This document shows, piece by piece, positions 9,501 through 16,735 of a stretch of 61,072 nt of DNA; position 1 is the first letter of the stretch; each line of letters begins with the position of its first letter. The position numbers and the translations under genes are program-made. A model generated the notes under the pieces. It saw nothing but the letters and a program-made list of their open reading frames with translations. It was not told the DNA's origin and did not search any database. This stretch comes from Salegentibacter sp. R32 (lineage in GTDB: Bacteria > Bacteroidota > Bacteroidia > Flavobacteriales > Flavobacteriaceae): assembly GCF_008692195.1 (NCBI RefSeq), contig NZ_RXOM01000021.1, positions 1-61,072 of the forward strand. Direction: 5' to 3'.

Positions 9501-9601
9501 GAACTATTCAACTTGAATTAGGTTACCTCTCCATCACAATAAGCAAGATTGAAAAAATGGAATTATTGCAAGATCCTCGATTTGTGAGTAGGTATTCGTA
9601 A
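6596..9601 (+). CDS. DNA polymerase III alpha-like subunit (DnaE-type, error-prone class likely)
   Basis: This is a 1001-aa C-family polymerase. An N-terminal PHP domain (residues 1-70) is followed by the palm, with GRGSGANSIVAYILGITNVDP before the catalytic PDFDIDFSW (Asp353, 355 and 357) and a third carboxylate in HKFDILAQRG. An OB-fold and tail complete it. The PHP motifs look degraded: the first His of HxHS is Asn (LNCHTWFS) and the TDH motif is TDI, so metal-dependent proofreading is unlikely. It is shorter than replicative DnaE (about 1150 aa or more) and is co-transcribed with a Y-family polymerase. Both facts fit a DnaE2/ImuC-like role in damage-induced synthesis. No ImuA is seen nearby. 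Confidence 0.87.
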   Translation: MYLNCHTWFSLRYGTFSAEELCRLAKSKGISTVAVTDINNTSACLEFLKIAPSYGIKPLVGIDFRNDHQALYVGIAKNRHGFLRLNRYLSEHLHQKKAFSVIAPELEDCYFIYPFEQALQLPATAFQPQRLIGVGMYDLNRFKFSKFNAEEYQQHLVFLSSVTVRHQKDFNAHRLLRAIDLNTLLSKLPKTQQADKAHRMYAQEEVEEHFRDYPFILENTHQLIEGCRVDFEFGKGLNQNLKVYTRSQQEDEALLRKLCDERLEKRYPHPSAYVHQRLTKELDAIIRLGFVSYFLINLDIVEYARSKDYPFIGRGSGANSIVAYILGITNVDPIELDLYFERFINPNRSSPPDFDIDFSWKDRNDVTEYIFQRYQHTALMGTYVTFKQKAVARELGKVFGLPKENIDKLASGYYHYQQLDELEQLVVNYSAYIQGFPNYISVHSGGILILNEAVENFAATFLPPKGFATIQIDMNIAEEVGIHKFDILAQRGLSKIKDAIALIKQNQPEAKLLDIEAIEAFKKDEQINQLLQVGDCMGVFYVESPAMRGLLTKLQTDNYLNLVAASSVIRPGVSSAGMKEEFILRHRFPEKRKEAHPVLYEIMPDTYGVMVYQEDVMKVAHHFAGLDLDDADVLRRGMSGKKTSKGQMERIAAKFRSNCKAKGYPEALTEEIWTQISSFAGYAFPKGHSASYAVESYQSLYLKCYFPLEFMVAAINNGGGFYTVETYLQEIRNKGGVVHPPCINTSDHPTVIKGKAIYLGLGYLKELELKTIQRILENRNFYGSYQSLANFLERVPIGIEQVSILIKIDAFRFTGKDKHELLWNAHFMIHQPQVLEHQEQLFSNPPKNFVLPSFEHNFLTQAYDQLAVLGFHLFHPFQLLKHKITSKMNIKRIRNRYVNRDGLMTLEQNPSVTIYGYLITMKATRTSKGEYMYFGTFYDYNFTIFDTIHFPNLAAQYPIQGKGIYRCTGTIQLELGYLSITISKIEKMELLQDPRFVSRYS

Positions 9602-9742
9602 ATGTTAAGTTTTGATATTATTGCTCTTCAGGGATAAAAATCTGAATATTTGATTGGTTACATTGAGTTATAGAATCCAGGATGATATTTTCAAATTAGC
9701 ACAGAATCTTTAACTGTAATATAAATTGCTGAAGCTACTCTT

Positions 9743-10605
9743 TTAAAAATTGATAGGATTAACTTCATATCCACTATTTCTTAATTGTTCAATAATACCA
9801 CATTGACCTTTTAAATGAAGTAAACCAACAGCAATAAATACCGAATTATAATTTTGTAATGAATTTTCAATTATAGGAATCCATTTTTCATTTCTATTTG
9901 ACAACATATCCTCATTCTGTGTACATTCACTTTTAAACTGATAATCAATGTCCATTTTCATATAATTCTCAGCTGTTGCACAAATATTCTTTTTAAATTT
10001 TTTGTTTGAAAAATTTTTTTCTAAATCAGAAAATGCGTCTTTTACCATTTTCCAAGTAATTTCTTCATTATTTACATAATTTATTGAATTAAATTGTTCC
10101 GAACGGGTCTCCAATCCTATAATCTCAATCTTTTCTTTATTTATAATCGATTGTAAATATTCATCCATATGTTCACTAGTGTCTTTCGATTTTATAGTCC
10201 CACAGTTTCGTTTTATATATTCTTGTTTTAACCTAACTAAAAGCTCAGCAGGCTTATGTTTACTTATCGGTACATCCCAATCTGTAGTATACCTTTCTAA
10301 GAACTTAAAATCATCTCTTTTTAAGTAATTTCTATATGAAAAATCATCAGGTCTATCCAGCATAATTTTGGTAATCTCCTCATATCTATCTCCAATAGAC
10401 TCAAAAATTACTGCATTAGACTTTTCTAAAAAAAAAATTATTTCAGGTTTGTTATCGACAAAAGAATTTCCCATTTGATGAAAAGTTCCAAAAAGATATG
10501 AGTCTTATTTGAATCTGGTTTACTAATAGACCAGAGAATGGTGTTTTGTGAATTCACCATGTTTACACTTAGTAAAATAGATAGTATTAAGATTATTTTT
10601 TTCAT
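9743..10605 (-). pseudogene. TraB/GumN family protein, frameshifted
   Basis: The gene starts at ATG 10605 with a signal peptide (MKKIILILSILLSVNMVNSQ) and continues NTILWSISKPDSNKTHI. At the five-T run (10490-10494 on the plus strand) the frame breaks. The next frame continues LFGTFHQMGNSF... to the stop at 9743, giving the typical family core and the terminal GLLHLKGQCGIIEQL motif. TraB/GumN proteins have an erythromycin-esterase/TIKI-like fold with GxxH motifs, both of which are split across the two frames here. The total length is 863 nt, one short of a whole number of codons, so a single-base deletion explains it. A sequencing error in the homopolymer is possible. In this state only the signal peptide would be made correctly. 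Confidence 0.78.
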
Positions 10606-10771
10606 ACTAGTAGTTTTATTTGTGTACTTGATCTTTTGAGAGGGGTCTTTTTTATCTATAAGTTATAAAAATTTGAGAAAGAAGATTGCTTAAACCACCT
10701 ACTTTTATGATTTTACGATTGTGCTCGCAGTAGACAAAGCCGCAATTGTTTTTATACGGTATTCTACCTCG
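10606..10771. other. Intergenic, nothing recognised
   Basis: These 166 bases separate the GumN pseudogene from the truncated NTF2-like gene. They are AT-rich, with no hairpin terminator, tRNA or ORF that I could support. Confidence 0.5.
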
Positions 10772-11245
10772 TTATTTTTTATTCTCATAAAGTTCAATTG
10801 CTTTTAAATAATTCATTCCGCCTGTCATTGTTTGGTCGTAGATAAAACCATTCAATTCAGGATGATTTTTATCAATCCAATCCACAAGTTCGTCTCTTTT
10901 TTTTACAAATACCGAATCGTTAAAAATTACATATTTAGTTGTTTCAATACTAGTTATTTTATCATTATCAAAACGGACAACTTGGTCAGTCACAATAGGT
11001 TCTTGATGAAGGAAAATGATTCTTTTATCCGTTTTTGAAATTTTAGCTTTTACGGTTCCATTTTTCTGTTTTATTTCGAGTATTTTATAAGTCGGTTCAA
11101 ACACAGAGTCCCATTTCAGCCATTCCACATAATCTTTTTTGGAAAATGTCTGTACATAATTATATTCGGTTTCCTCCGTTGATAGGCTATCGGTGATCAA
11201 AGTTTCGATTCCAGAAATATTGGATTTGTCAAGAACTTCGTAGTA
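10772..11245 (-). pseudogene. NTF2/SnoaL-like protein, 5'-truncated
   Basis: The open frame starts right after a TGA at 11246-11248 with YYEVLDKSNISGIETL and runs to the stop at 10772. A TTG at 11200 is the only start-like codon near the top, so a 142-aa product is possible but improbable. The sequence (YVQTFSKKDYVEWLKWDSVF...; WIDKNHPELNGF) has the alternating strands and amphipathic helices of the NTF2-like cone fold. That family holds secreted proteins of varied or unknown function. The N-terminal signal region and first helix are missing, and a second truncated gene starts at the same point in the opposite direction, so a recombination junction lies at about 11225-11250. Confidence 0.55.
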
Positions 11246-11572
11246 TCATCTAGCCTTTTTGCACAAGATACTGTTATTTCAGTTAATGAAACTAGTAATT
11301 ATATTGGACAGGAAGTTATCGTACAAGGTAAAGTAGATCAAGTTGTACAATTAACTAGTGTCCGGGGTAAACCGACCTATTTTAATATGGGAGGCAAATA
11401 CCCCAAACAAAAATTAACCTTACTATTGTGGGATAGCGATGAGCATAAATTCATTAAAGGAACACAGTTCTATGAGGGTAAAACAATAAAGGTTTTAGGT
11501 ACTATACAAACGTATCGTGACAAGCCTCAAATAGTCATTCGTGAACCTGAACAGATTGAGGTTTTGGAGTAG
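11231..11572 (+). pseudogene. Secreted OB-fold (tRNA-anti-like) protein, 5'-truncated
   Basis: In frame from 11231 the product reads KNFVVSSSLFAQDTV, the end of a signal peptide with a FAQ|D cleavage-like site. An OB-fold follows (EVIVQGKVDQVV..., LLLWDSDEHKF, KTIKVLGTIQTYRDKPQIV). The family consists of exported small OB-fold proteins of Flavobacteria, with unknown function. No ATG exists in frame at the top; the first ATG is at 11387, inside the fold. The start was lost at the junction with the opposing truncated gene. If an alternative start is used, a 61-aa fragment from 11387 could be made, which would be half a fold. Confidence 0.55.
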
Positions 11573-11748
11573 GTGTATTTGGTGACGTGTTTGTATATGA
11601 CAAGTAAGGTGCAGAAAAGAGCGAAATTTTCGGTTTAGCACAGGTTTTAGCAATTTCAAGTGGATTCGTACGTGGTTTCCCTAAGGTTTGGGACACCGTA
11701 ATTGCGGTTATACATCTTAAGTTTGTTTCTCATTAATTTTATAGTATA

Positions 11749-11909
11749 AATCAGAAAGAACAAAGAGAGGATTAAGGTTATGATATACGGTGAAGCTTTA
11801 GACTTCGACAACATTGATAATCCCCTCTCTTTTCTACACAGATTTCGTACATCCCGATAGCTATCGGGACTGTGAGGCTTTAGACCTCGTTTTCAAGTTG
11901 TTGTGATCA
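11749..11909 (+). ncRNA. Candidate IS110 bridge RNA (copy 1 leader)
   Basis: This 161-nt block upstream of the transposase is conserved with 59167-59311. It can fold into an outer stem (AGAGAGG 11764-11770 with CCTCTCT 11824-11830, extended inward by ATT/AAT). Enclosed is the hairpin GAAG-CTTTAGA-CTTC (11792-11806), and a second hairpin, GAGG-CTTTAGA-CCTC (11874-11888), shares the same 7-nt loop. The block ends with conserved TTCAAGTTGTTGTGATCA. IS110 recombinases use a structured RNA from the non-coding end to bridge target and donor DNA, so this is the natural candidate. Copy 1 has an extra palindrome, CCCGATAGCTATCGGG (11853-11868), absent from copy 2. Confidence 0.6.
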
Positions 11910-11941
11910 CGGTAGTATGCTCTTTCATAAAACCAGTTCTT

Positions 11942-12317
11942 ATGGATAAATATAAAGAAACTTTTGGAGTTGATATCAGTAAAGATGTTTTTGATGTTTA
12001 TAGCAGTGAAGGAGGTCATTCTCAATTTAAGAATGATTCTTCAGGATTTAAATTATTTGTCAGCACATTAGCAGTAGACACTTTGGTAGTGATGGAAGCC
12101 ACCGGGTATTACCATTATCGACTTGCACAGTTTCTTTACAAAAACGGTATACCGGTATCGGTAGTAAATCCTTTGTCAGTCAAGCGTTTTATTCAGATGA
12201 AATTATCAAAAATAAAGACCGATAAGAGCGATGCCAAGGCTATTTGTGATTATGGGTTATCTACTGAAGTGGCGCTTTATAATGCACTTAATGATGTACA
12301 GGCAGAATGTCTTCAGC
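11942..12317 (+). pseudogene. IS110-family transposase, 3'-truncated
   Basis: The start is at MDKYKETFG (11942), which aligns with MGKYKETFG in copy 2; the extra upstream codons to 11903 are not conserved. About 125 residues of the DEDD RuvC-like domain are kept, including GVDISKDVFDVY (first Asp), VVMEATGYYHYR (Glu) and KTDKSDAKAIC (two Asp). After NDVQAECLQ the similarity ends and a foreign tail of about 16 residues reads to a stop at 12365-12367. The second domain with the catalytic Ser is lost, so the product cannot recombine DNA alone. Confidence 0.85.
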
Positions 12318-12380
12318 ATTTTCTTTTTCCGTATAATCAAAGCCTTCAATGGTTCCTCCTGTTGTAATAATATGTATCAT
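12318..12380 (-). pseudogene. Asparaginase gene, first 21 codons only
   Basis: Reading minus from ATG 12380 gives MIHIITTGGTIEGFDYTEKE, which carries the TGGTIE signature around the catalytic Thr of type I/II L-asparaginases. The frame then runs straight into the truncated IS110 gene at 12317. The MFS gene stop is 50 bases upstream on the same strand, so this was probably the next gene of that operon before a deletion or insertion removed the rest. The fragment is short, but the motif is specific. Confidence 0.6.
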
Positions 12381-12430
12381 AATTTAATAAATTTAGTGGG
12401 CTGTATAAGTTCTTGGAATTCTCTTAATTA

Positions 12431-13669
12431 TCAATAAGTGATTTTTGAGTATTTTTCATTGGAAGATTTATAAAAATAAAGTAATCCAATAAAGGTAATT
12501 ATAATGATGCCGGCTATAATGAAGGGATAATAAAACCCACCGGCAATGAGCCAGGTTCCGATGATCGGGCCTAAAATCTGTCCGACACTGTTTGCCGAGG
12601 TCTGTACAGAAATATTACTGCCCGCCTTTTCTTTTGAAAGTAAGGAAACGGCTGAAAGTAGGTTAGGGGTTACAATTGCTCCACCAGTGGCGAATGTTAC
12701 AATCAGTACATAGACATAAATTTCATTGCCGAAAAAAGGAAATGCGATTAGTGAAATGCCTGAAATCAACAATCCGGCTCCAATTTGTTGTTTTGCTGTC
12801 AATATTTTCTCTCCATAGGTCGCAAATACAGGTTGTAATACAGCCATTACTATCCCACAGACCATAAAACCAATTCCTATCTGATTACTTGAAAATAGCA
12901 ACTGATTTTTTCCATAAATTGAAAAAACCGTTTCAAAGAGGGTCACTACAAACTGCATAACAAAAGAGAGCAGTAATAGGACAATAAAGAACCTACTAAA
13001 ACTAAAATTTAATTTTTGTTTTCCTGAAACAAACCTGCTAACCGGTTTTGTATTCCTAAACGATTTAATCAAAATAACCAATACAGTAAAACCTAAAAGT
13101 GCAACCAAAATAAAAGGAACTGAGAACCGGTCCAGATGTAATATCCAAAACGAATATTTAAAGTGTAGGTTAGTTTGGGATAGAAAACTGCCTAAAACAG
13201 GTCCAAAAATAACCCCTGAACTTATCGCTACCCCAGACCAAGCCATAATTTTAGTCCTATGTTTTTTAGAAGTGATATCACTGAGAAATGCGTTACTGAC
13301 AGGAATAACAGCTGAAGTGAATATACCTCCGAGAATACGCGCTATATAGAGCATTGTAAGGGAGGTTGCCAATCCAGTAAGCAGTTGCATTACTATAAAC
13401 CCAATTAATCCAACAACGATAATGGGCTTACGCCCGTATTTATCGGATAACCTCCCCCAAAGTATAACGAAAAGAAGCTGAAAGAAGGGGTAGATACTCG
13501 TTAATAAACCAATATGAAAATTGATCGAATTAGTATCGAGGTTAGCTCCTAAAGCAAGCCTTTCGGTATAGTAAGGAAGGGTTGGCAATAAAATACCATA
13601 GCCTAACATCACTACAAATAAACTCAACAGGATTAAAAATATCCTGTTGAGTTTTTCTTTTTTGTCCAT
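12431..13669 (-). CDS. MFS exporter (drug:H+ antiporter type)
   Basis: This 412-aa protein has about 12 membrane helices. Motif A between helices 2 and 3 is clear (GRLSDKYGRKPIIVVG, about residues 72-87), and the helix 5 antiporter-type motif (GVAISSGVIFGPVLGS) marks it as an exporter of the TetA/NorA-like group. The substrate cannot be told from sequence; no resistance subclass is claimed. It starts at 13669, directly after the copper ATPase stop (13670) on the same strand, so the two are very likely co-transcribed at the downstream end of the long minus-strand array. Confidence 0.82.
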   Translation of the reverse strand: MDKKEKLNRIFLILLSLFVVMLGYGILLPTLPYYTERLALGANLDTNSINFHIGLLTSIYPFFQLLFVILWGRLSDKYGRKPIIVVGLIGFIVMQLLTGLATSLTMLYIARILGGIFTSAVIPVSNAFLSDITSKKHRTKIMAWSGVAISSGVIFGPVLGSFLSQTNLHFKYSFWILHLDRFSVPFILVALLGFTVLVILIKSFRNTKPVSRFVSGKQKLNFSFSRFFIVLLLLSFVMQFVVTLFETVFSIYGKNQLLFSSNQIGIGFMVCGIVMAVLQPVFATYGEKILTAKQQIGAGLLISGISLIAFPFFGNEIYVYVLIVTFATGGAIVTPNLLSAVSLLSKEKAGSNISVQTSANSVGQILGPIIGTWLIAGGFYYPFIIAGIIIITFIGLLYFYKSSNEKYSKITY

Positions 13670-15772
13670 TTATTTTTTACCGATTTTTCGCTTTAATAGT
13701 TGCGCATTAATGGCCACTATAATCGTACTTAAACTCATAAATACAGCTCCAACGGCAGGTCCTAAAACAAAGCCTGAAGAATATAATACACCGGCTGCTA
13801 AAGGAATAGCCACTACATTATATCCTGTAGCCCAAATCAAATTCTGAATCATTTTATTGTAGGTGGCTTTTCCAAAGAGAATTAAGTTGGCAATATCCTG
13901 TGGGTTACTGTTGACCAGAATGATATCTGCTGTTTCGGCGGCAACGTCAGTACCTGAACCAACGGCAATACCAACATCAGCTTTTGCAAGTGCAGGCGCA
14001 TCGTTTACACCATCGCCAGTCATAGCCACAAACTCTCCCTTACTTTCCAATTCTTTTACTATTTCCACTTTTTGATGTGGCAAAACTTCGGCGTAGTATC
14101 CATCCAAGCCGAGTTTATCGCTAACAGCTTTGGCAGTTCTTTCATTATCACCGGTAGCCATTAAAACTTTTATATTATTCTTTTTGAAAATTTTGATGGC
14201 ATCGGCAGATTCCGGTCTAATTTCGTCCGCCAATGCTATGTATCCTGCCAGTTTTCCATCAATCAAGACAAAGACGACAGTTTCAGCGGCGTCACTATAG
14301 GCATCTTCGGGAATAGTTATTTTTTCATCCCTTAAAAAACCAGGACTAACCACTTTTACTTGCTTACCTTCTACATTGGCCTCAACGCCTTTACCTGTAA
14401 TTGCATTAAAGTTTTCAGGCTTTGGGATGGTCATATTATCTTCTTTGACTTTTTTAATAATACCTACGGCGATAGGATGTTCCGAACTTTGTTCCAATGC
14501 ACTCGAAAGCCTTAAAATTTCTTCAGATGAATAAGTTTCGCTAACAGACTCAATTCGAGTAACGCCAAAATCGCCTTTGGTCAATGTTCCCGTTTTATCA
14601 AACAATAAAGCTGATATTTTTCGGGATTCTTCAAAAGCTGTCCTATTTCGAATTAATAACCCGTTTTGAGCTGAAACAGCAGTAGAAATAGCAACCACAA
14701 GTGGTATGGCAAGACCTAATGCGTGTGGACAAGCAATGACCATAACGGTAACCATTCTTTCTAAAGCATAGACAAATGGAAAGCCTAAAATCAGCCATAC
14801 CGCTAATGTTCCAAAACCAATACCTAATGCGATATAGGTAAGCCATTTTGCAGCTCTATCCGAGAGGTTTTGCATTTTTGATTTGGTTTTTTGCGCTTCT
14901 TCGACCATTTTGATGACCTTGTTGAGATAGCTATCTTTTCCAGTATGCTCAACCTTTACTTTTAAGGTACTGTTACCATTTACCGAACCACCAATAACCT
15001 TATCGTTTTCATCTTTTTTTACAGGTTTGGATTCGCCTGTAAGCATAGATTCGTTCAGGTAACTTGAACCGTCTACTATAATCCCATCAGCAGGAACTTT
15101 TTCACCTGGTTTAACCAAAATCACATCATCCTTTAGTAAATCTTCAAGAGGGATGTCTTCTATGATGTCGCCTTTTACCCTGTGCGCTTCCGCAGGCATC
15201 ATACTTACCAGTAACTGTAAAGCTTTTGACGCACCTAACACACTTTTCATTTCTATCCAATGACCAAGCAACATTATGGCTATAAGTGTTGATAGCTCCC
15301 AGAAAAAGTCTTCGCCTCTTAAGCCAAATACGGTCGCGGTGCTATAAAAATAAGCTACAGAAATTGCCATAGAAATCAAGGTCATCATTCCTGGCGCACC
15401 TTTTTTGATTTCAGACCAGAATCCTTTTAAAAATGGCCAACCACCATAGAAATATACGATTGTGGAAAGTGCAAAAAGGATATATGGATTTCCGGGAAGC
15501 AAAAACTCATATCCAAAAAAGTCCTGAATCATCGGCGAGAAGAACAGTATGGGAATAGTAAGTACAAGGGTTACCCAAAACCGTTTTCTAAAATCGGCAA
15601 TCATCATTTTATGATGGTCGTGCCCGTGTTCTCCGTGCCCTGGATTGTGGCCAGAATGGTCTCCACCTTTGTGGTTCATTTTAGAATGGTCTTCTTTTTT
15701 GTGTTTCATCTTCGAATGGTCCATTTTAGAATGGTCCATTTCATCGTGATTGTGGTGTTCGTGATTTTCCAT
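13670..15772 (-). CDS. copB: Copper/silver-exporting P-type ATPase, CopB class (CPH)
   Basis: This is a 700-aa P1B ATPase. The first 55 residues are a His/Met-rich tail with repeated DHSKM-type units and no CxxC HMA domain. The membrane metal site is CPH at residues 348-350, which defines the CopB (P1B-3-like) class, as opposed to CPC in CopA. The phosphorylation motif DKTGTLTKG, SEHP in the nucleotide domain and GDGVNDAPAL are all present. The family exports Cu2+/Cu+ or Ag+ from the cytosol. The window also encodes a CPC-type CopA at 52.5 kb, so two export classes coexist. It is followed without a gap by an MFS exporter. Confidence 0.92.
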   Translation of the reverse strand: MENHEHHNHDEMDHSKMDHSKMKHKKEDHSKMNHKGGDHSGHNPGHGEHGHDHHKMMIADFRKRFWVTLVLTIPILFFSPMIQDFFGYEFLLPGNPYILFALSTIVYFYGGWPFLKGFWSEIKKGAPGMMTLISMAISVAYFYSTATVFGLRGEDFFWELSTLIAIMLLGHWIEMKSVLGASKALQLLVSMMPAEAHRVKGDIIEDIPLEDLLKDDVILVKPGEKVPADGIIVDGSSYLNESMLTGESKPVKKDENDKVIGGSVNGNSTLKVKVEHTGKDSYLNKVIKMVEEAQKTKSKMQNLSDRAAKWLTYIALGIGFGTLAVWLILGFPFVYALERMVTVMVIACPHALGLAIPLVVAISTAVSAQNGLLIRNRTAFEESRKISALLFDKTGTLTKGDFGVTRIESVSETYSSEEILRLSSALEQSSEHPIAVGIIKKVKEDNMTIPKPENFNAITGKGVEANVEGKQVKVVSPGFLRDEKITIPEDAYSDAAETVVFVLIDGKLAGYIALADEIRPESADAIKIFKKNNIKVLMATGDNERTAKAVSDKLGLDGYYAEVLPHQKVEIVKELESKGEFVAMTGDGVNDAPALAKADVGIAVGSGTDVAAETADIILVNSNPQDIANLILFGKATYNKMIQNLIWATGYNVVAIPLAAGVLYSSGFVLGPAVGAVFMSLSTIIVAINAQLLKRKIGKK

Positions 15773-15790
15773 TATTGTCTTGTTTAAGTG

Positions 15791-16084
15791 TTATCGTAAT
15801 TTTTTTCTCATAGCTTCCGAAATGTTTTCGGCATAGACGCCATAGGCATCTACCAGAAGTCCTTTAATTCCATCATTGGAGGATATAGCATATAAAATGC
15901 TATTATCGTCGGTACTGCTCATACCCTCAAAACGATGCATCTCGTCAACATTAAAATCTTCTGGGTGTATTTCAATTTTTAGTGAGGCACACTCCAAACA
16001 TTCTGGTTTTAGGTTAAAATCATATGTATAGCCATTTCCCTGTAAATCGTTTATGGCTTCAGAAAGTGTATCGTAATTTTTCAT
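15791..16084 (-). CDS. Small protein often labelled phosphoribosylpyrophosphate synthetase (97 aa)
   Basis: A 97-aa soluble acidic protein begins MKNYDTLSEAINDLQGNGY and has a Cys pair in PECLECASL (about residues 28-31). It ends with ISSNDGIKGLLVDAYGVYAEN. Bacteroidota homologues carry the database name phosphoribosylpyrophosphate synthetase, but it is far too small and has no PRPP loop, so I treat that name as a transferred label. The CxxC suggests possible metal binding. It lies 18 bases upstream of copB and 6 bases downstream of an exported protein, within the array that also holds a true PRPP synthetase. Confidence 0.7.
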   Translation of the reverse strand: MKNYDTLSEAINDLQGNGYTYDFNLKPECLECASLKIEIHPEDFNVDEMHRFEGMSSTDDNSILYAISSNDGIKGLLVDAYGVYAENISEAMRKKLR

Positions 16085-16090
16085 CTGTCT

Positions 16091-16735
16091 TTATTTATAG
16101 TTTATTGTAAAATAGCTGTTATCTGCTTCTGAAAATTTCTGAAAAGTCAATAATCCTTTTTCATTTAATTTTTCAATAACAGTATAATTGAATTGCTTGA
16201 TGCGAATACCCCAGGCATAGGCCTTAATATTTATTTTTGATTTAATAGTGTTTTTGCCAGCTTCTAATTTTCGATCGTAAATTTTTATGATGCTTTTTGA
16301 ACCGAAAAAATTCAACAAGCCCGAGTCAAAACTCATTTCCAATTCAATATTTTTCAGATTATCCAAATTGTATAGTTCTTTAAATTTCTTTGAAGTGGTG
16401 TTGATTTCTGTTTTCTTTGATTTTGGATTGGAAAACGGGAAAGCCATTACCACTACACTTGCTTCATCAGGCTTGCAACGATAGGTTGTGGTGTATTTAT
16501 CGGTCAATTTTTTGTCTTTATCAAACAATTCCGTAACTACCTCAATTTCATAGTATCCATTTTTCTTTATTGTTTCACTGGCTTTGAAAGTTTGTTTATT
16601 TAAAAAAGAACCATTTTCATCAAAGTTTTCCCGAATAACAACTCTGCCTGAAATCTGCCCAATGAGCATTTCAGTTTGTCCAGTCATTGTGATGCTGAAT
16701 AAAGTGATTAGTACTATAAAGCCTTGTTTTCTCAT
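16091..16735 (-). CDS. Exported protein of unknown function (214 aa)
   Basis: A signal peptide is likely (MRKQGFIVLITLFSITMTGQ). The mature part is a beta-rich domain with alternating Lys/Glu strands and one Cys (YRCKPDEAS), and it ends with YFTINYK. It resembles the broad class of periplasmic lipocalin-like or DUF3108-like proteins, but I cannot assign a family. The start overlaps the end of the PRPP synthetase gene by 4 bases, so it is co-translated with it. Its place between PRPP synthetase and copB gives no direct clue to function. Confidence 0.6.
   Translation of the reverse strand: MRKQGFIVLITLFSITMTGQTEMLIGQISGRVVIRENFDENGSFLNKQTFKASETIKKNGYYEIEVVTELFDKDKKLTDKYTTTYRCKPDEASVVVMAFPFSNPKSKKTEINTTSKKFKELYNLDNLKNIELEMSFDSGLLNFFGSKSIIKIYDRKLEAGKNTIKSKINIKAYAWGIRIKQFNYTVIEKLNEKGLLTFQKFSEADNSYFTINYK

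Larger units (their letters stand above)
11708..12317 (+). mobile_element. Truncated IS110-family element (copy 1)
   Basis: From TTATACATCTTAAGTTTG at 11708 the sequence matches the left side of the second IS110 element (59127 onward). The match covers the non-coding leader and the first part of the transposase, and breaks at about 12316-12318 inside the transposase gene. The 3' part and right end are missing. The left boundary is inferred from where the two copies begin to agree, and no terminal inverted repeat is visible. The element lies in the same orientation as copy 2. Confidence 0.8.

Noticed and set aside
12231-12437. 68-aa ORF at the IS110 breakpoint
   Set aside because: It is a different frame across the transposase fragment and the asparaginase remnant, produced by the junction.
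12431-13669. MFS gene as a tetracycline resistance gene
   Set aside because: The motifs fit drug:H+ antiporters in general and do not allow a substrate call.
15791-16084. 97-aa protein as a real PRPP synthetase
   Set aside because: It is one third of the needed length and has no PRPP loop; the true enzyme is at 16732-17625.
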